Position numbers and translations under genes: made by a program. From Heliopora coerulea (taxonomy: Eukaryota > Cnidaria > Anthozoa > Scleralcyonacea > Helioporidae), in assembly GCA_030142905.1 (NCBI GenBank), contig JASJOG010000069.1:124001-188000 (forward strand): DNA of 64,000 nucleotides. The letters are read 5' to 3'. Under the pieces are notes generated by a model. That model searched no databases. It was not told where the DNA came from and saw only the letters and a program-made list of their open reading frames with translations. Numbering within the stretch: the first letter of the stretch is position 1; each line of letters begins with the position of its first letter. Positions 56,711 through 63,984 of the stretch are shown one piece after another.

Positions 56711-58372
56711 TTATTTATTAGTATATATATATATATACTTATAAAATTTATTAAAAACTCATGACGAAAAGACAAAAGAAAATCATAAACGTGTCGGATT
56801 TATATATGTGATAAAGATACATGTGCCTTTATAGGTGAAGAGGTTATAAGTTATAAGTTCAATTTTTTCGGTTTACGAACGATAAATTTCCAAACTTCCT
56901 TCACGAATTAGCGTGTTAAGAGGTGAATTTCATAAGACATTCAAAACTCACAGTTCGTGCTTTATCGTGATTTAAAACACTCGGCTATCGCCTCGTGTTT
57001 TAAATCACGATAAAGCACTCCTGCTCGGTTTTTAAATATTACACACACGCGCGAATATATATATATATATACATATATATATACATATATACATATATAT
57101 ACAGTACCGTGCAAAAGTTTTAGGTCACCTTCTGAAATATTAATATATGCCACTTCAGTTGTTTCTGTACTCTTCTATCGGGTTCCAAAGCCTATCTTTC
57201 ATCCTAATAGGGTCTTTTTTTAATCTGGACAGCTAGGATTCATTCTACTTTTGACAGAGTAGCTGTTTTTATGAAATGTGTTCCTAAAACTGTGCGGTAA
57301 CTAGGGAGAAATGAACAGTCATTTCATCCTCGTTGCTAGGTTTTTCTTGGTATGTGCTGTTGTTTTCATTAGAAATCACGCATGCCTAGTGGTCTCCGAA
57401 TAGATACTTCACACGTGTACCACATGGAAACTATTCATTTGTTAAATTTAAAGTTGTTAAAGTTGAAGTTAAAGGGTGCCACAGGAACCCAGGTATGCTC
57501 CACTACAATTAGAAGACGGCTATGAGAGTTTGGGTTGAAAGGCTGTATTACAGTAAGGAAGCCTCTGCACCCACAGGCCTACAAACAGAAGAGACTGGAG
57601 TGGTGTCGGGATGAGAAAGATTGGACATCCGAACAGTGGGCGAAGATGTTGTTTTCCGACAAGTCAATTTTTGAACTGATTCCTGGGAGGAGGACAGTTG
57701 TTAGAAGAAGAGTAGGAGAGGGTTACCACTCAGACTGTATTGTATCCACAGCTAAGAACGGAGGAGGGAAAATCCAGGTATGGGGATGCATGGCGGCCAG
57801 TGGGTTTGGAAGCCTCAAGGTAGTTAACGGTCGAGTGGACGCATCAGCATACGTTAGGCTGATCTGTTGCACTCTTTAGAAAGACGGGAAAAAGCTGTGC
57901 GGAAGAGACTCTATCTTCCAACAAGATAGGGCTCCATGCCACAGAGCAAATAGGACCAAGTCCTGGTTTGAGATGAAAAGGATATCAGTTAGACCATGGT
58001 CATCACAGAGCCCTGACCTAAACCCCATTGAGCATCTTTGGGAAGTAATAAAGAAATCAGAGACCAGACCATGCAAGAACTTGGAGGAATTTAAGGTAGC
58101 TATTTTTGTGTCATGGGACAGCATTGACGCAAGTGTAACAGTGAACCTTGTTTCATCGATACCCCAGCGTTGTGTAGAAGTAATTGCTGCTCGTTGTGGT
58201 AGTACCAAGTACTAGACTTAAAAACGTTTCTCTTTGCTGTTGCTGCACTTGTGTAAAACAGTTTTCCAATGATGTGTAACATTCGTGTATTGTAATATAC
58301 TGAGATGTATAACCCAAAAAGTTACAAATTGAGGAGTGACCTCAACGTCTGCACGATACTCTATATACAGTG

Positions 58373-58428
<56 letters not shown>

Positions 58429-58430
58429 CA

Positions 58431-58476
<46 letters not shown>

Positions 58477-61400
58477 ATATATTCAAAGCACAACTTGTCT
58501 TTGAACTAGTTTCTTCAAAAAGAAAACAAATAAATGCAAATAAATTCAAATAAATATGCAAACAACAATAAATACCTGGAGAAATGTACTTGTATCCTTC
58601 ACTCACGTTAAGCAGAATTTCGACGTTGTACTGACCTAAATGGGTGAAACTTTATACTTGTGTGTATACTGTCGGAGAAATTGGTCGAAGTGCCTTTATT
58701 TGTACTGGATAACCCTATCAGCAACATAAGCTGTTCTTACTAGAGATCCAGTAAGGGCCACCCCTCATTGGTCCAGTGTTACTACAGGAGAAAACCGGAG
58801 TACCTGCAGAAAACCTGCGGTACTTGGTAGAGACAAACTGGACAACACCCTTCTCATATATGACCAAGGTAATTTTAATCAGATAACTGCACGGATTCGG
58901 AATCAAACCCTAGTCACAGCGATGAGAGGCACGTACACTACCACTGTGCCACCAGCACCCCACAAGTTATATTGTTGATCTCAGTTATATTGTGGGAAGA
59001 TGCTTAACGTTTCTAAAAATCTGTCATTCTTTAAAGAACATTGTTTGTTCTCATTTAGGAAATGAAGTCTATTTTTCCATGGCAAGATTTACAGTCACCA
59101 GTCGAAGAAAGTGTAGAGAAACAGGAAAATGAAACTATTGAAGTGTCTAAAGCAACAAAGTTAGTGTTTGCCTGTCATGTTTTGGAATAAATGAGAATTA
59201 TTATGGCTGACGCTTCTTCCTTTGCTTCTAAAACTATTTCCTGACCTATTTTAGGTTTGAGGTTTTTAAAGCAATCAAGCAATTTCTTTGCCAGTATTCA
59301 ATCTTGAGTAGATGGGTTGGGGAAATCTTTTAGGACAGAATTTCATGTACAAGTTGATCTGCTGGTACATTTTGCTCTTTAATGAAAAGTGTTTTAATTG
59401 AAACTTTTTGACCTTAATTTACGTTGGTTTATACAGGTCACAATCCTGCCAACACCTCCATTATTGAACAGTATTCTTAATCGGAAACAAAAAGAACGAG
59501 TAACACTTTATTTTTACTTGACGTTCCCGCCCTTTGATAAGCGGATTACCACAAAAGGCCGGGCAAACAATTGACAGGAAAGAAGTTATGCACTCTCAGC
59601 GCATAACTGATATGGGTGCGAAGCCATCTATTTCTTCTCAGTCTTATGAGACATTTGGTAGTGGTCTGACCGATGATTATACACGGGTCTTTCACTCGAA
59701 ACTAAATATGCTGACTTTTAACATGTCATGCCGAGATTGGTGATTCCCATTCTTCAAAAGTTTACTCATAGTAAATGACTGAATATGACCGAGATGTAGC
59801 CACAATTTGAAAATTAATCTTTCGTCAATTCTAAACAATGATAAATATTTGTGGAATTACCATAATTTTATTTACTTCGAAGAAATCAGTTGGTAAAGGA
59901 ATTCCCGACTATATTTCTAGTTAATGGGTAGTTTCGTTCAAATATATACTCTGCAGTTCCCCATATGTTTTTTTGAATGTGACATGTTTCTATTATGCAG
60001 TAAAAAGAGATTGGGAAACTTAAGCGTAGTTGCCAGTGACCACAGTTATACGGCTACAATAAAGAAACAAGAAGATGAGGATATTGACGTTGGTCAAGAA
60101 ATGAGGAAAAGTGTGGCGGAAGATGACAAAAACGAACCTTTGAAGTATGACAAAAAGGAATCTGGACAAAAAATGGACTTGATTGAACTAACAAAACCAG
60201 GAGACTCCATGTCTTCGGTATGCTTTAGTAAATTGATTATTTTAGTCTTCATGGTTGGCACCTCATCACAAACTAATGCAGTATTTTTTTATTAATTTTT
60301 TTTATTTTGGATTGATGTACTTCTGAGTTTTCTCTTGTCTTTTATTTTGGTTTCCATTTCCAGTTTTTCCATTTTGTTTCTCTACTTTTCTGTGTTTTTC
60401 TTTATTTTTATTTTTCCTTTATTCTTATTAATTAAATAAACTTGCCGGTCAAGGTACGAATTAGTTCCTCGCTCTCAAAAAAAAAAAAAAAATAATTAAA
60501 ACATCCGAGACGTTCATCTAAAGAAATGGGCTAGTTTGTTTAACCTATTTAAATAAAATGGCAAAATGTATAAACTAAACTGATAAAAATGGGTGGGACG
60601 TTAATTTAGTTTTTTAACTAATTTCTTGTGTGTAGAGAATGGATGAGCGAAAGTGTGTCTATTGCAATGTAGCTGGAGACGACGAAGCTCAGGATGCTGG
60701 AAGACTGCTTTACTTCAATATCGATGAGTGGGCACATGTGAACTGTGTTTTATGGTCAGCAGAGGTTTACGAGGACAACGAAGGAAGGCTCCAGAATGCT
60801 CACGTTGCCTTAACAAGAGGAAGACAGATGGTGAGAAGTTGTTATGGGACTTCTGTGATTATGATGGGTTTTTACGAACGTCGCGATTAAATTTATTAAA
60901 AAATACTTTTTGAAACCTTTCCTCACAATTGACGTTCTTGTATTTCGCAGGTTGTACTTATCATTTTTCAGAAATCTACCGATCCATACCGGTGACCAAG
61001 GGTTTTTTCTGGGGATACGAGTTTAAGAACAGACTTAACTCCTTTTGGGCGGGATAAGACTTCAATTACTTCACTCTTGCTAACGCCTGACGATTTTACT
61101 CATCAAAAGGGGATACCCCGTGAGGAAAGAGTTACAACCATCTTAATTAATCACCCATATACACCAAGTTACCCTACGACTGTTTCTTTCTCTACATATG
61201 AATAAAGCTAATTGGCATGACTATCATCATCGCTAAAAAAGTTTACATTTTAACACTCTTGTCATGGAATACCAGTCCACACGTTTCACTGCTAATCGAT
61301 TCTGCTTGATATGCTTAGCATTCTAATGTAATGCTTCGTATCCTAAACTCTCGAGCTTTCAGCCGAATGTTTAGAGCGTCGTTTCGGTTATTAAAAGGTT

Positions 61401-62746
61401 CTCAGTAAGATCACCATCGTGGATAACTACGCAATAACGAGAAGATCTTAATAACCATTCAGTAACGCCAACCTGTATCTTTTACGTTGTGCCATCATGG
61501 TATGCCCATTATTTATGATTATAAGATCAATTAACCTCACTCGAAACGCGCATTGATAGAATTCCTTTTGAACGCATAACACTTGGAAGTCATAAAACTG
61601 AAACTAAAGGTACTTGAATACGATTGAGCTTTGGATATATTACTTCTATAATTCAAGTGGGGTTTTGTTTTAATGTGGTACTATTTTGTTGAGCTAGGAA
61701 GACCTATGTGGTTGGTCATTTTCGGTTTTTTGTCTCTTGTTTAGCGTTGTGAATACTGCAACGAAGCAGGTGCAACTGTTGGTTGCTGTGAGCCACGTTG
61801 CCCGGAAAACTATCATTTTATGTGCGGAAGGTATGTTGGCGTGTGATTCTTCGATAGAGTCGTCTAACAAATATTAGCATATACCTCGCGGTAAATACTG
61901 TTTTTGCGCAATCTGATTGGTTCCCCTATCTCGGAATATCCTGCACCATTCAGCTCCGAGCAAAACAAGATGCCGTCCCGTTTTGTTTAAGTTCCAGAAG
62001 AAGAATTTTTTTTGAATGAACGAAGTGGCAGTGCCATACAGTACCAAAAAAGCAACGAAATTTGGCACTAAAGTATTCAAAGATATGTATATTTTTTACT
62101 TTTTAGAGGTAAATGCACTTAGGATGAGTTCCAAATGTTTTGTTTACAATTGACGAGTGGGCGACAAGCCGACTGAGTTCGGTAAAATTGTTTTAAAAAT
62201 TTAAAATGAATATGTGAAAACAATTCTGCGAGGTATATTGTAAAACAATTATTCACCTCAGTGTCGGTGAATGGTGTCGAAATTTACCTCGCCCCTGCGC
62301 GGCTCGGTAAATATCCACCACTGTTCACCTGCATTTCGGTGAATAATGATTAATTATGTTTTTATGTCGGGTAGGAGAATTAATGGTCTTGGGGAAAGAA
62401 ATGTTGAGATAGGAGGACTTTGAGGAATATTGCAATTAAAAGAATACTGAAGAAAGTCCTGGGAGCTCCCTGTTGGTGACGAAACCAATAATTTGTTTTT
62501 GGCACGACCATGATTTCTCAAACTATTGATGGTTGGGTTCTTAACGAAACTGTAAAATACAGAAAAACCTCTTAGATCGATGAATGTATCATGAAATGAT
62601 CAATGAAAGGATAAATGAAACTACTGAAAAAATCGAAAGACAAATGAAAGTACTGTATTTTATTTTGCACTAGGAAAGCTAAAGCTGCTTTCTTACCAGA
62701 CAAGACGGTATATTGTAATCGACATGCCTTCAGAGCCGAGAATCGG
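33607..62746 (+). CDS. KMT2A: KMT2A/KMT2B (MLL, trithorax) histone H3K4 methyltransferase, N-terminal 1185 residues (21 exons)
   Basis: KMT2A/B enzymes methylate histone H3 lysine 4 in COMPASS-like complexes in the nucleus. Exons: 33607-33789, 33878-34586, 37011-37030, 39762-40275, 41122-41344, 43581-43628, 44160-44209, 46603-46787, 47730-47846, 48020-48145, 49176-49271, 50286-50510, 50767-50904, 51207-51266, 51826-51903, 53051-53161, 59059-59159, 60001-60217, 60636-60830, 61745-61830, 62674-62746. Lengths sum to 3555 bp, exactly 1185 codons, with consistent phases and AG/GT borders. Domains in order: basic N-terminus, CXXC (about 532-575), PHD1-3 (about 670-860), bromodomain-like (about 865-995), ePHD (about 1070-1180). 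The CXXC plus PHD architecture marks the KMT2A/B branch, not KMT2C/D. Which vertebrate paralogue it matches cannot be decided; one pre-duplication orthologue is expected. FYRN, FYRC and SET lie beyond 64000. Confidence 0.93.
37011..40275 (+). CDS. KMT2A: KMT2A/B exons 3-4, including a 20-bp microexon
   Basis: Exon 3 (37011-37030) is 20 bp between TTTTCTGCAG and GTAAGC and adds GDIKFEK. It fits the phases on both sides exactly (2 + 18 bases). Exon 4 (39762-40275) starts TLKRTRIKMPSNGNHDQF and includes a charged, coiled-coil-like Lys/Glu stretch (KRLQIKEEKRKEMKEDNLEK) and RRTRTRKQPKVNKEGEG, a possible AT-hook-like basic patch. It ends one base into a codon before GTCAGT. Neither exon is recognisable on its own; they are included for phase and splice agreement. 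Confidence 0.65.
37900..38080 (+). repeat. Dispersed repeat with TGAGTAAAATTCTGGCATTAG
   Basis: GATGAGTAAAATTCTGGCAT with TTAGCCAG (37923-37952) is echoed at about 38036-38065 (AACAAGTAAAATCATCTGGT, GTTAGCCAG). Related text occurs on the minus strand at 61040-61130 (GATGAGTAAAATCGTCAGGC, GTTAGCAAGAG). These look like copies of one short repeat family with a conserved GAGTAAAATcnTCTGGCnTTAG core. Confidence 0.5.
38550..38720 (+). repeat. Possible member of the same dispersed repeat family
   Basis: CCTTTAGTGGGTAATCCAAG, then GTGTGGCATTAGGCAAAGAA and TGCCCTTACTGGGCTAATTC resemble the GGCATTAG-centred repeat at 37.9 kb with heavy decay. Boundaries are not defined. Confidence 0.3.
40276..41121 (+). 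other. KMT2A/B intron 4, nothing recognised
   Basis: No exon or element is supported. The 62-residue open frame at 40660-40848 has no domain. Confidence 0.35.
41122..44209 (+). CDS. KMT2A: KMT2A/B exons 5-7: CXXC zinc finger
   Basis: The CXXC domain binds unmethylated CpG DNA and targets MLL to CpG-rich promoters. Exon 5 (41122-41344) ends with RRRVRCGNCEGCQVPNDCGK and CVFC. Exon 6 (43581-43628) supplies RDKPKFGGAGVMKQCC. Exon 7 (44160-44209) supplies VHRKCKSPLPPDSKRLK. Together they give the eight zinc-binding cysteines in CGxCxxC spacing and the KFGG motif that contacts DNA. Splitting one small domain over three exons separated by 2.2 and 0.5 kb is notable. The intron between exons 5 and 6 carries the hAT and Penelope-arm insertions. 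Confidence 0.95.
41787..42665. mobile_element. Inverted Penelope-derived arms with a hAT-like insertion between them
   Basis: The left arm (minus sense, about 41787-41880) carries CTGAAGATGGTACAAG then CCGAAACATGTC. The right arm (plus sense, about 42578-42665) carries ATGAAGATGGCATAAG then CCGAAGGATGTC. Both continue TTTAAAAAGnATTC. These are hammerhead-like cores in head-to-head orientation. The space between is occupied by the hAT-like element at 41895-42560. Confidence 0.65.
41887..42568. mobile_element. Non-autonomous hAT-like transposon with 8-bp target duplication
   Basis: CAGTGGCGTACC (41895) and GGTACGCCACTA (ends 42560) form short terminal inverted repeats. The flanking octamers GCCGTACA (41887-41894) and GCCTTGCA (42561-42568) match at six of eight positions, as expected for an aged hAT-type 8-bp target duplication. 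The 666-bp interior has GC-rich termini and no transposase. Confidence 0.65.
44834..44965. ncRNA. Head-to-head pair of hammerhead-like motifs
   Basis: On the minus strand CTGAAGA (44868-44874 on +), a GC-rich hairpin, GAAAGGTTAGTCAC. On the plus strand around 44926-44965 GAAGGTGACTGCC, GGCCGTC, GAAGAGTCATTC. Flanks (GTAGATCGTTCAGG, AGTCTTGAGGAAGGC) match the pair at 49534-49702, so both belong to one Penelope-derived family. Confidence 0.5.
44975..45105 (-). repeat. tRNA-derived SINE-like repeat
   Basis: On the minus strand GTGGCTCAGTTAGCAGGGTG (A-box-like) is followed about 30 bp later by GGGTTGAGAGTTAGATTCCC (B-box-like with a small insertion), then CCGGGGGCC. This is the layout of a tRNA-derived promoter. 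It is distinct from the family at 13.8 and 26.3 kb. Confidence 0.5.
45430..46010 (-). mobile_element. Penelope-derived fragment with hammerhead motif
   Basis: On the minus strand the core at 45486-45450 reads TTGATAATGTTGC, GCGATG, GCAACGAAACGTCAATG: a perfect 5-bp stem and GAAA, but TGATAA in place of TGATGA. Upstream the minus frame 45743-45495 (82 codons, LGLTFIPYFFIKEDGCAFTN) may be the degraded C-terminal coding part, which I cannot place in a known domain. The layout (frame, then hammerhead) parallels 29281-30449. Confidence 0.5.
46081..46274 (+). repeat. Perfect tandem duplication, 2 x 97 bp
   Basis: The 97-bp unit starting ATAAGTGATGGACTTTTTTC and ending TTTCCTGTTCCTTGGTT occurs at 46081-46177 and again at 46178-46274 with no difference that I can see. 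It lies in the KMT2A/B intron before exon 8. Identity points to a recent duplication or an assembly artefact. Confidence 0.85.
46603..46787 (+). CDS. KMT2A: KMT2A/B exon 8: basic linker
   Basis: After TGTGTACAG the exon reads VIKKPSSMVVKQAAKLKREV and continues KRTRSTVKVVETRQCKPLPG, ending KLSWT before GTAAGT in phase 0. It is a lysine/arginine-rich linker between the CXXC and PHD fingers with no folded domain that I recognise. Inclusion rests on phase, splice sites and position. Confidence 0.7.
47730..49271 (+). CDS. KMT2A: KMT2A/B exons 9-11: PHD1 and start of PHD2
   Basis: Exon 9 (47730-47846) ends VELCFLCGSAGKEQ. Exon 10 (48020-48145) reads MLYCRVCAEPFHQFCLEED, then WWTCNRCRTCCVCGHQNK. 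Exon 11 (49176-49271) reads LVMCDKCQRCYHVECLGPNY and ends EEEVW. This gives the complete C4HC3 of PHD1, directly followed by PHD2 as in vertebrate MLL, including the LGPNYPT segment. All introns are phase 0, at the same places relative to zinc ligands between CFLC..Q and xYCxVC. Confidence 0.95.
49534..49702. ncRNA. Palindromic pair of hammerhead-like motifs
   Basis: Two arms of about 85 bp are inverted copies meeting at 49615/49616. The minus core (49615-49577) reads CTGAAGATGACC, CGCTGAGGCCAT, CGAAACGTCAGTCACC. The plus core (49617-49654) reads TCGAAGATGACTGC, GGCCGTC, GAAACGCAGTCACC. Outer ends match too (GATGGTAGATCGT). It lies in a KMT2A/B intron. Confidence 0.6.
50286..50904 (+). CDS. 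KMT2A: KMT2A/B exons 12-13: end of PHD2 and PHD3
   Basis: PHD3 of MLL1 reads H3K4me3. Exon 12 (50286-50510) closes PHD2 (FCTRCVKCSKCG) and opens PHD3 with NYCPLCKKCYSNEDFDSKMM and QCVQCDHWIHASCQ. Exon 13 (50767-50904) adds GLTEDEYQCLAVMPDDVQYF and CKSCYDEETPEW. Against the human MLL1 H3K4me3 aromatic cage, the first Tyr (in KCY), the Met (SKMMQ) and the Trp (CDHW) are kept, and the second Tyr is Phe (DFDS). Methyl-lysine reading is therefore likely retained. Exon 13 ends at GTAATA, chosen because the downstream alignment stays ungapped. Confidence 0.95.
51207..59159 (+). CDS. KMT2A: KMT2A/B exons 14-17: bromodomain-like region
   Basis: Exon 14 (51207-51266) encodes IVDTLMSSTNYKVLKKYFEQ. Exon 15 (51826-51903) encodes KDLDAVQNKVKRKQYNSV, matching the vertebrate DLEGVKRKMDQGNYTSV. 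Exon 16 (53051-53161) encodes DSYTKDLQAIFQQAKSTLTA and ILRGLCGLVHLFEK. Exon 17 (59059-59159) starts EMKSIFPWQDLQSP, matching ERVFPW. MLL has an atypical bromodomain that packs against PHD3, and these exons cover its helices. The 5.9-kb intron before exon 17 is filled with transposons. Exon 17 ends two bases into a codon before GTTAGT. Confidence 0.85.
51454..51739. mobile_element. 258-bp Penelope-derived mini-element with target duplication
   Basis: TCTGTACAGATAGA (51454-51467) and TCTGTACATATAGA (51726-51739) flank the element, 13 of 14 identical. Inside, arms of about 110 bp (GATAAAACATATTCC, GAGGAACATCTTGA, ACTCAGAATACG) are inverted around a 6-bp centre. Each arm ends in a hammerhead core. 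Right-end text (TTGTCGGCTGGCTATGGC) matches that of the 5739-6158 element (CTGTCCGCTGGTCGTGG). Confidence 0.75.
51541..51627. ncRNA. Head-to-head hammerhead cores in the mini-element
   Basis: Plus core: CTGATGA (51589-51595), stem GGTTTT/AAAACC with loop GAAAT, GAAA, then TATTACTG. Minus core (51579-51541): the same CTGATGA and stem, but AAAA where GAAA is expected, so only the plus copy has all core boxes. A cleavage triplet is not obvious in either. Confidence 0.6.
53700..55014 (-). mobile_element. Mariner/Tc1-superfamily transposon, 1315 bp, complete but dead
   Basis: Terminal inverted repeats of 33 bp at 53700-53732 (starts CAGTGTGCGGCAAAAATACC) and 54982-55014 (reverse complement starts CAGGGTGCAGCAGAAAAATC) match at 27 of 33 positions. 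TA flanks both ends (53698-53699 and 55015-55016), the required target. The transposase lies between on the minus strand. The element is inserted in the KMT2A/B intron before exon 17, antisense to the gene. Confidence 0.9.
53786..54891 (-). pseudogene. Mariner-like transposase pseudogene
   Basis: Minus-strand pieces in order: 54891-54613 (GAHRAFAVETFVKNGKFVIE, LNRNAAVPDRKYILLW, HTH region), 54533-54264 (HEHDWENRMACCEDILQNVP, then LLTSNEVHFHLSGCVNKQNF, EVWGPHFF-like end) and 54163-53786 (WFQQNGATAHTARKSMAVL, WPARSPDLALCDYFLWGYLK). Frameshifts and a stop (A*GLSDRTVRRIL) separate them. The family consensus has Asp at TSDE and FQQDGA; both are Asn here, so two of three catalytic Asp are lost. The third (SPDLxxCD) remains. 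Confidence 0.85.
55034..56641 (-). mobile_element. Penelope-like element with 270-bp inverted arms
   Basis: The left arm (about 55034-55304) and right arm (about 56369-56641) are near-identical inverted copies: GTTGTGATTTTGTTCTCCGG on the left, CCGGAGAATAAAATCACAAC on the right. The minus-strand RT/GIY-YIG gene lies between. Each arm holds a hammerhead-like core: CTGACGA, GACTTG/CAAGTC stem, CAAAGCTCGACAC (minus at 55068-55106, plus at 56567-56606). The arm joins the RT directly at a truncated 5' end. Confidence 0.85.
55354..56360 (-). pseudogene. Penelope-like RT plus GIY-YIG, one internal stop
   Basis: From about 56360 the frame reads NSYYRQTSGTPMGSPLSSFL, KLCNRYVDDAFSITK (catalytic YVDD), FLDVLLTRTDNGKIKTQVYR, KKTHTNQILNYHSNHPTQHK, and the GIY-YIG core AIYMISRCDCNVYIGETSKT with LTEHKNA. 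A TGA at 55519-55521 interrupts it, but the same frame continues with SLPAAHVQNTDHRFHWANTK for 54 codons to TAA at 55354. The N-terminal RT motifs are missing because of 5' truncation. Residues upstream of 56360 come from the arm and not from the protein. Confidence 0.85.
56668..56746. repeat. (AT)n microsatellites
   Basis: About 19 AT units at 56668-56705 and a second tract at 56719-56737, separated by TTTATTTATTTATTAG. Similar AT tracts occur at 57053-57100. Confidence 0.9.
56957..57018. repeat. Perfect 24-bp hairpin
   Basis: GTGCTTTATCGTGATTTAAA and CACaC-type continuation at 56957-56980 pair without mismatch with 56995-57018 (ending ATCACGATAAAGCAC). The loop is 14 bp. It may be the core of a short foldback element; no flanking duplication was seen. 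Confidence 0.75.
57101..58300 (+). mobile_element. Tc1-like transposon, right terminus not found
   Basis: The left terminus at 57101 reads ACAGTACCGTGCAAAAGTTT then TAGGTCACC, a classical Tc1-type end next to TA. The transposase is on the plus strand. The HTH-coding 5' part is mostly lost. I could not find the matching right terminus; the sequence passes into AT and TG microsatellites near 58370. It is in the KMT2A/B intron before exon 17. Confidence 0.75.
57430..58215 (+). pseudogene. Tc1 transposase pseudogene, catalytic DDE residues retained
   Basis: One frame runs from GTQVCSTTIRRRL through a TGA (57523-57525), then EFGLKGCITVRKPLHPQAYK, MLFSDKSIFELIPG (first Asp), GKIQVWGCMAASGFG, a TAG (57877-57879), then KLCGRDSIFQQDRAPCHRAN (second Asp), QSPDLNPIEHLWEVIKK (the Glu of DD34E) to the stop at 58213-58215. 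All three catalytic residues are present. Only two stops break the frame, so decay is moderate. The N-terminal DNA-binding domain is missing. Confidence 0.85.
58373..58480. repeat. (AT)n-(TG)n-(AT)n compound microsatellite
   Basis: An AT tract at about 58373-58396 passes into (TG)n at 58396-58426, then a second AT tract at 58434-58463 and ATGT units. Frames crossing it on both strands are artefacts of the repeat. Confidence 0.9.
58740..58965 (-). repeat. tRNA-derived SINE-like repeat
   Basis: On the minus strand GGTGGCACAGTGGTAGTGTA (A-box-like) is followed by AGGGTTTGATTCCGAATCCG (B-box-like) and then a body ending AAACCGGTTTTCTCC-type text (GGAGAAAACCGGAGTACC on +, 58788-58805). This is a SINE layout, different from the other two tRNA-like families in the window. 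Confidence 0.55.
60001..60217 (+). CDS. KMT2A: KMT2A/B exon 18: acidic/basic linker
   Basis: After TATTATGCAG it reads KKRLGNLSVVASDHSYTATI and KQEDEDIDVGQEMRKSVAED and ends PGDSMSS before GTATGC. It links the bromodomain-like region to the ePHD. No domain is seen, and its first base completes the split codon of exon 17. Included on phase, splice sites and position. Confidence 0.75.
60218..60635 (+). other. KMT2A/B intron 18; T-rich with an A16 tract
   Basis: A T-rich tract at 60286-60425 and an adenine run at 60477-60492 are the only features. The mixture could be the tail of a small retroposed copy, but nothing else supports that. Confidence 0.35.
60636..62746 (+). CDS. KMT2A: KMT2A/B exons 19-21: extended PHD finger
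   Basis: Exon 19 (60636-60830) reads KCVYCNVAGDDEAQDAGRLL and WAHVNCVLWSAEVYEDNEGR, the pre-PHD zinc knuckle and linker. Exon 20 (61745-61830) reads RCEYCNEAGATVGCCEPRCP and NYHFMCGR. Exon 21 (62674-62746) reads KAKAAFLPDKTVYCNRH and ends at GTAGGT in phase 0. Together this is the complete C2HC-PHD (ePHD) module that precedes FYRN in KMT2 proteins. The next exon was not found before 64000. Confidence 0.95.
61040..61130 (-). repeat. Dispersed repeat, minus-strand copy
   Basis: The minus strand contains CCCTTTTGATGAGTAAAATC, GTCAGGCGTTAGCAAGAG, matching the 37.9-kb family (TGATGAGTAAAATTCTGGCA, TTAGCCAG). Confidence 0.5.
61860..62360. repeat. Repeat with paired TTCACCnnnnnnTCGGTGAAT motifs
   Basis: TTCACCTCAGTGTCGGTGAA (62252-62271) and TTCACCTGCATTTCGGTGAA (62324-62343) are two short hairpins, and CCTCGCGGTAAATA near 61883 is related to CGCGGCTCGGTAAATA at 62298-62313. 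The block lies between ePHD exons 20 and 21 and looks like a decayed element with hairpin ends. Family unknown. Confidence 0.4.
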
Positions 62747-63224
62747 GTAGGTATTCATATTTTGTGACCAACGCTTTAATATCAATATAGCAGTACGGGG
62801 TCTGAGCATTCCATATGTTACCTTTATTCGTTTTTCTGAGAACTAAACATCACATTTAATTTTTTATATACTTAGCTGTAGCAGATTTAGTGCTGATCTC
62901 ACACTTTTTTTAATATTTTGTGTTTGTTTAGGTATTGCTGCTGTTATAGTTATTTGTGTTAATACTCAAAAGATTGTTTTCGAGAAAGCTCCCCAGGTTA
63001 ACGAGTTTTCGAAATACGTCGTAGTTAAGACGTGGGTGGACGTTTTAACTACGTTGCTATTGAATCATGGAGCGCCTTATGAGTAAATACATTACCACAA
63101 AGTGATTTACGGGCATTTCAACTAGAATTCTATGATGAACTTTTTAAGATAATTTCATACACAAAAAATCTCGTCATGAATTGTGCCGATACACAAATCA
63201 TACTTTATTTATATATTAAATACG

Positions 63225-63690
63225 GTATTTATCACGATCGTCTTCATCGTGGCCATTGTTATTTTTATTACCATTGTCACTGTCGTTATCGTTGTCTGTA
63301 CTGTGATTCTTTATCTTAATCACTTTATCACTTTATCTTCATCACTTTATCATCATAGCTATAATCATGGTCAATATCATAGATCATCTCTGTCAACATC
63401 GTTGCTTTTTTGATTATGATTACCATGGTGATCGTTAAGAGCTTTGACCTCATCGTTGTTCTTATAATTATTATGGCGGTGAACATTAACATGGTTGTCG
63501 TCATGCATGGTTAGTTTTATCGCTTCTATACTTCTATTATATGTTGTTACTATATCTCAATTATATTGTTATATTACTGTATCATGGTGACCATTCACAT
63601 GCTTGTCGTCATCGTCATTTTTATTTCTGTGATTGTCGCTCTCAATATGGTCATTATCACCGTCACTGTAATCACCGCCATGGAGAGAAA
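63225..63690 (+). repeat. Degenerate ATC/CATCGT trinucleotide-rich region
   Basis: Words such as CATCGT, TTATCAC, CATCACTTTATC and ATCGTCAT recur at 63230-63420 and 63560-63680. The open frames over it (Val/Ile/Thr-rich on +, Asp/His/Asn-rich on -) are products of the repeat and not genes. It is within the KMT2A/B intron after exon 21. Confidence 0.5.
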
Positions 63691-63984
63691 ATTCAAAACT
63701 TCTAGAATCTTCATTTTCAAACATTGAAACATGGTGGTGATATGAGAGTCTGAGTTCGGACAGAGCTTTTGAAGTCAAATCATGGTATCTGTGACATTTT
63801 GTCCGTTGAACGTCTCCATTGTTGGAGTCCTCAAAGTTGCTTATTAGTGATGTATACAACTGTTCCTGATAATTTGGTTTCAACTAAAGTATCAACCATT
63901 TGATTATTTATCGCGACGTTTCAAAAAATGAAAGTTATATTGTAGCAATAGACAAATTAGGCAGAAAGTGCAATCTTGTGAAGG

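Noticed and set aside
58305..58606. Open frames over 58.3-58.6 kb
   Set aside because: Tyr/Ile and Thr/His repeats translated from AT and TG microsatellites.
63183..63883. Hydrophobic and Asp/His-rich frames near the right end
   Set aside because: Produced by an ATC-rich degenerate repeat on both strands; not a membrane protein or exon.
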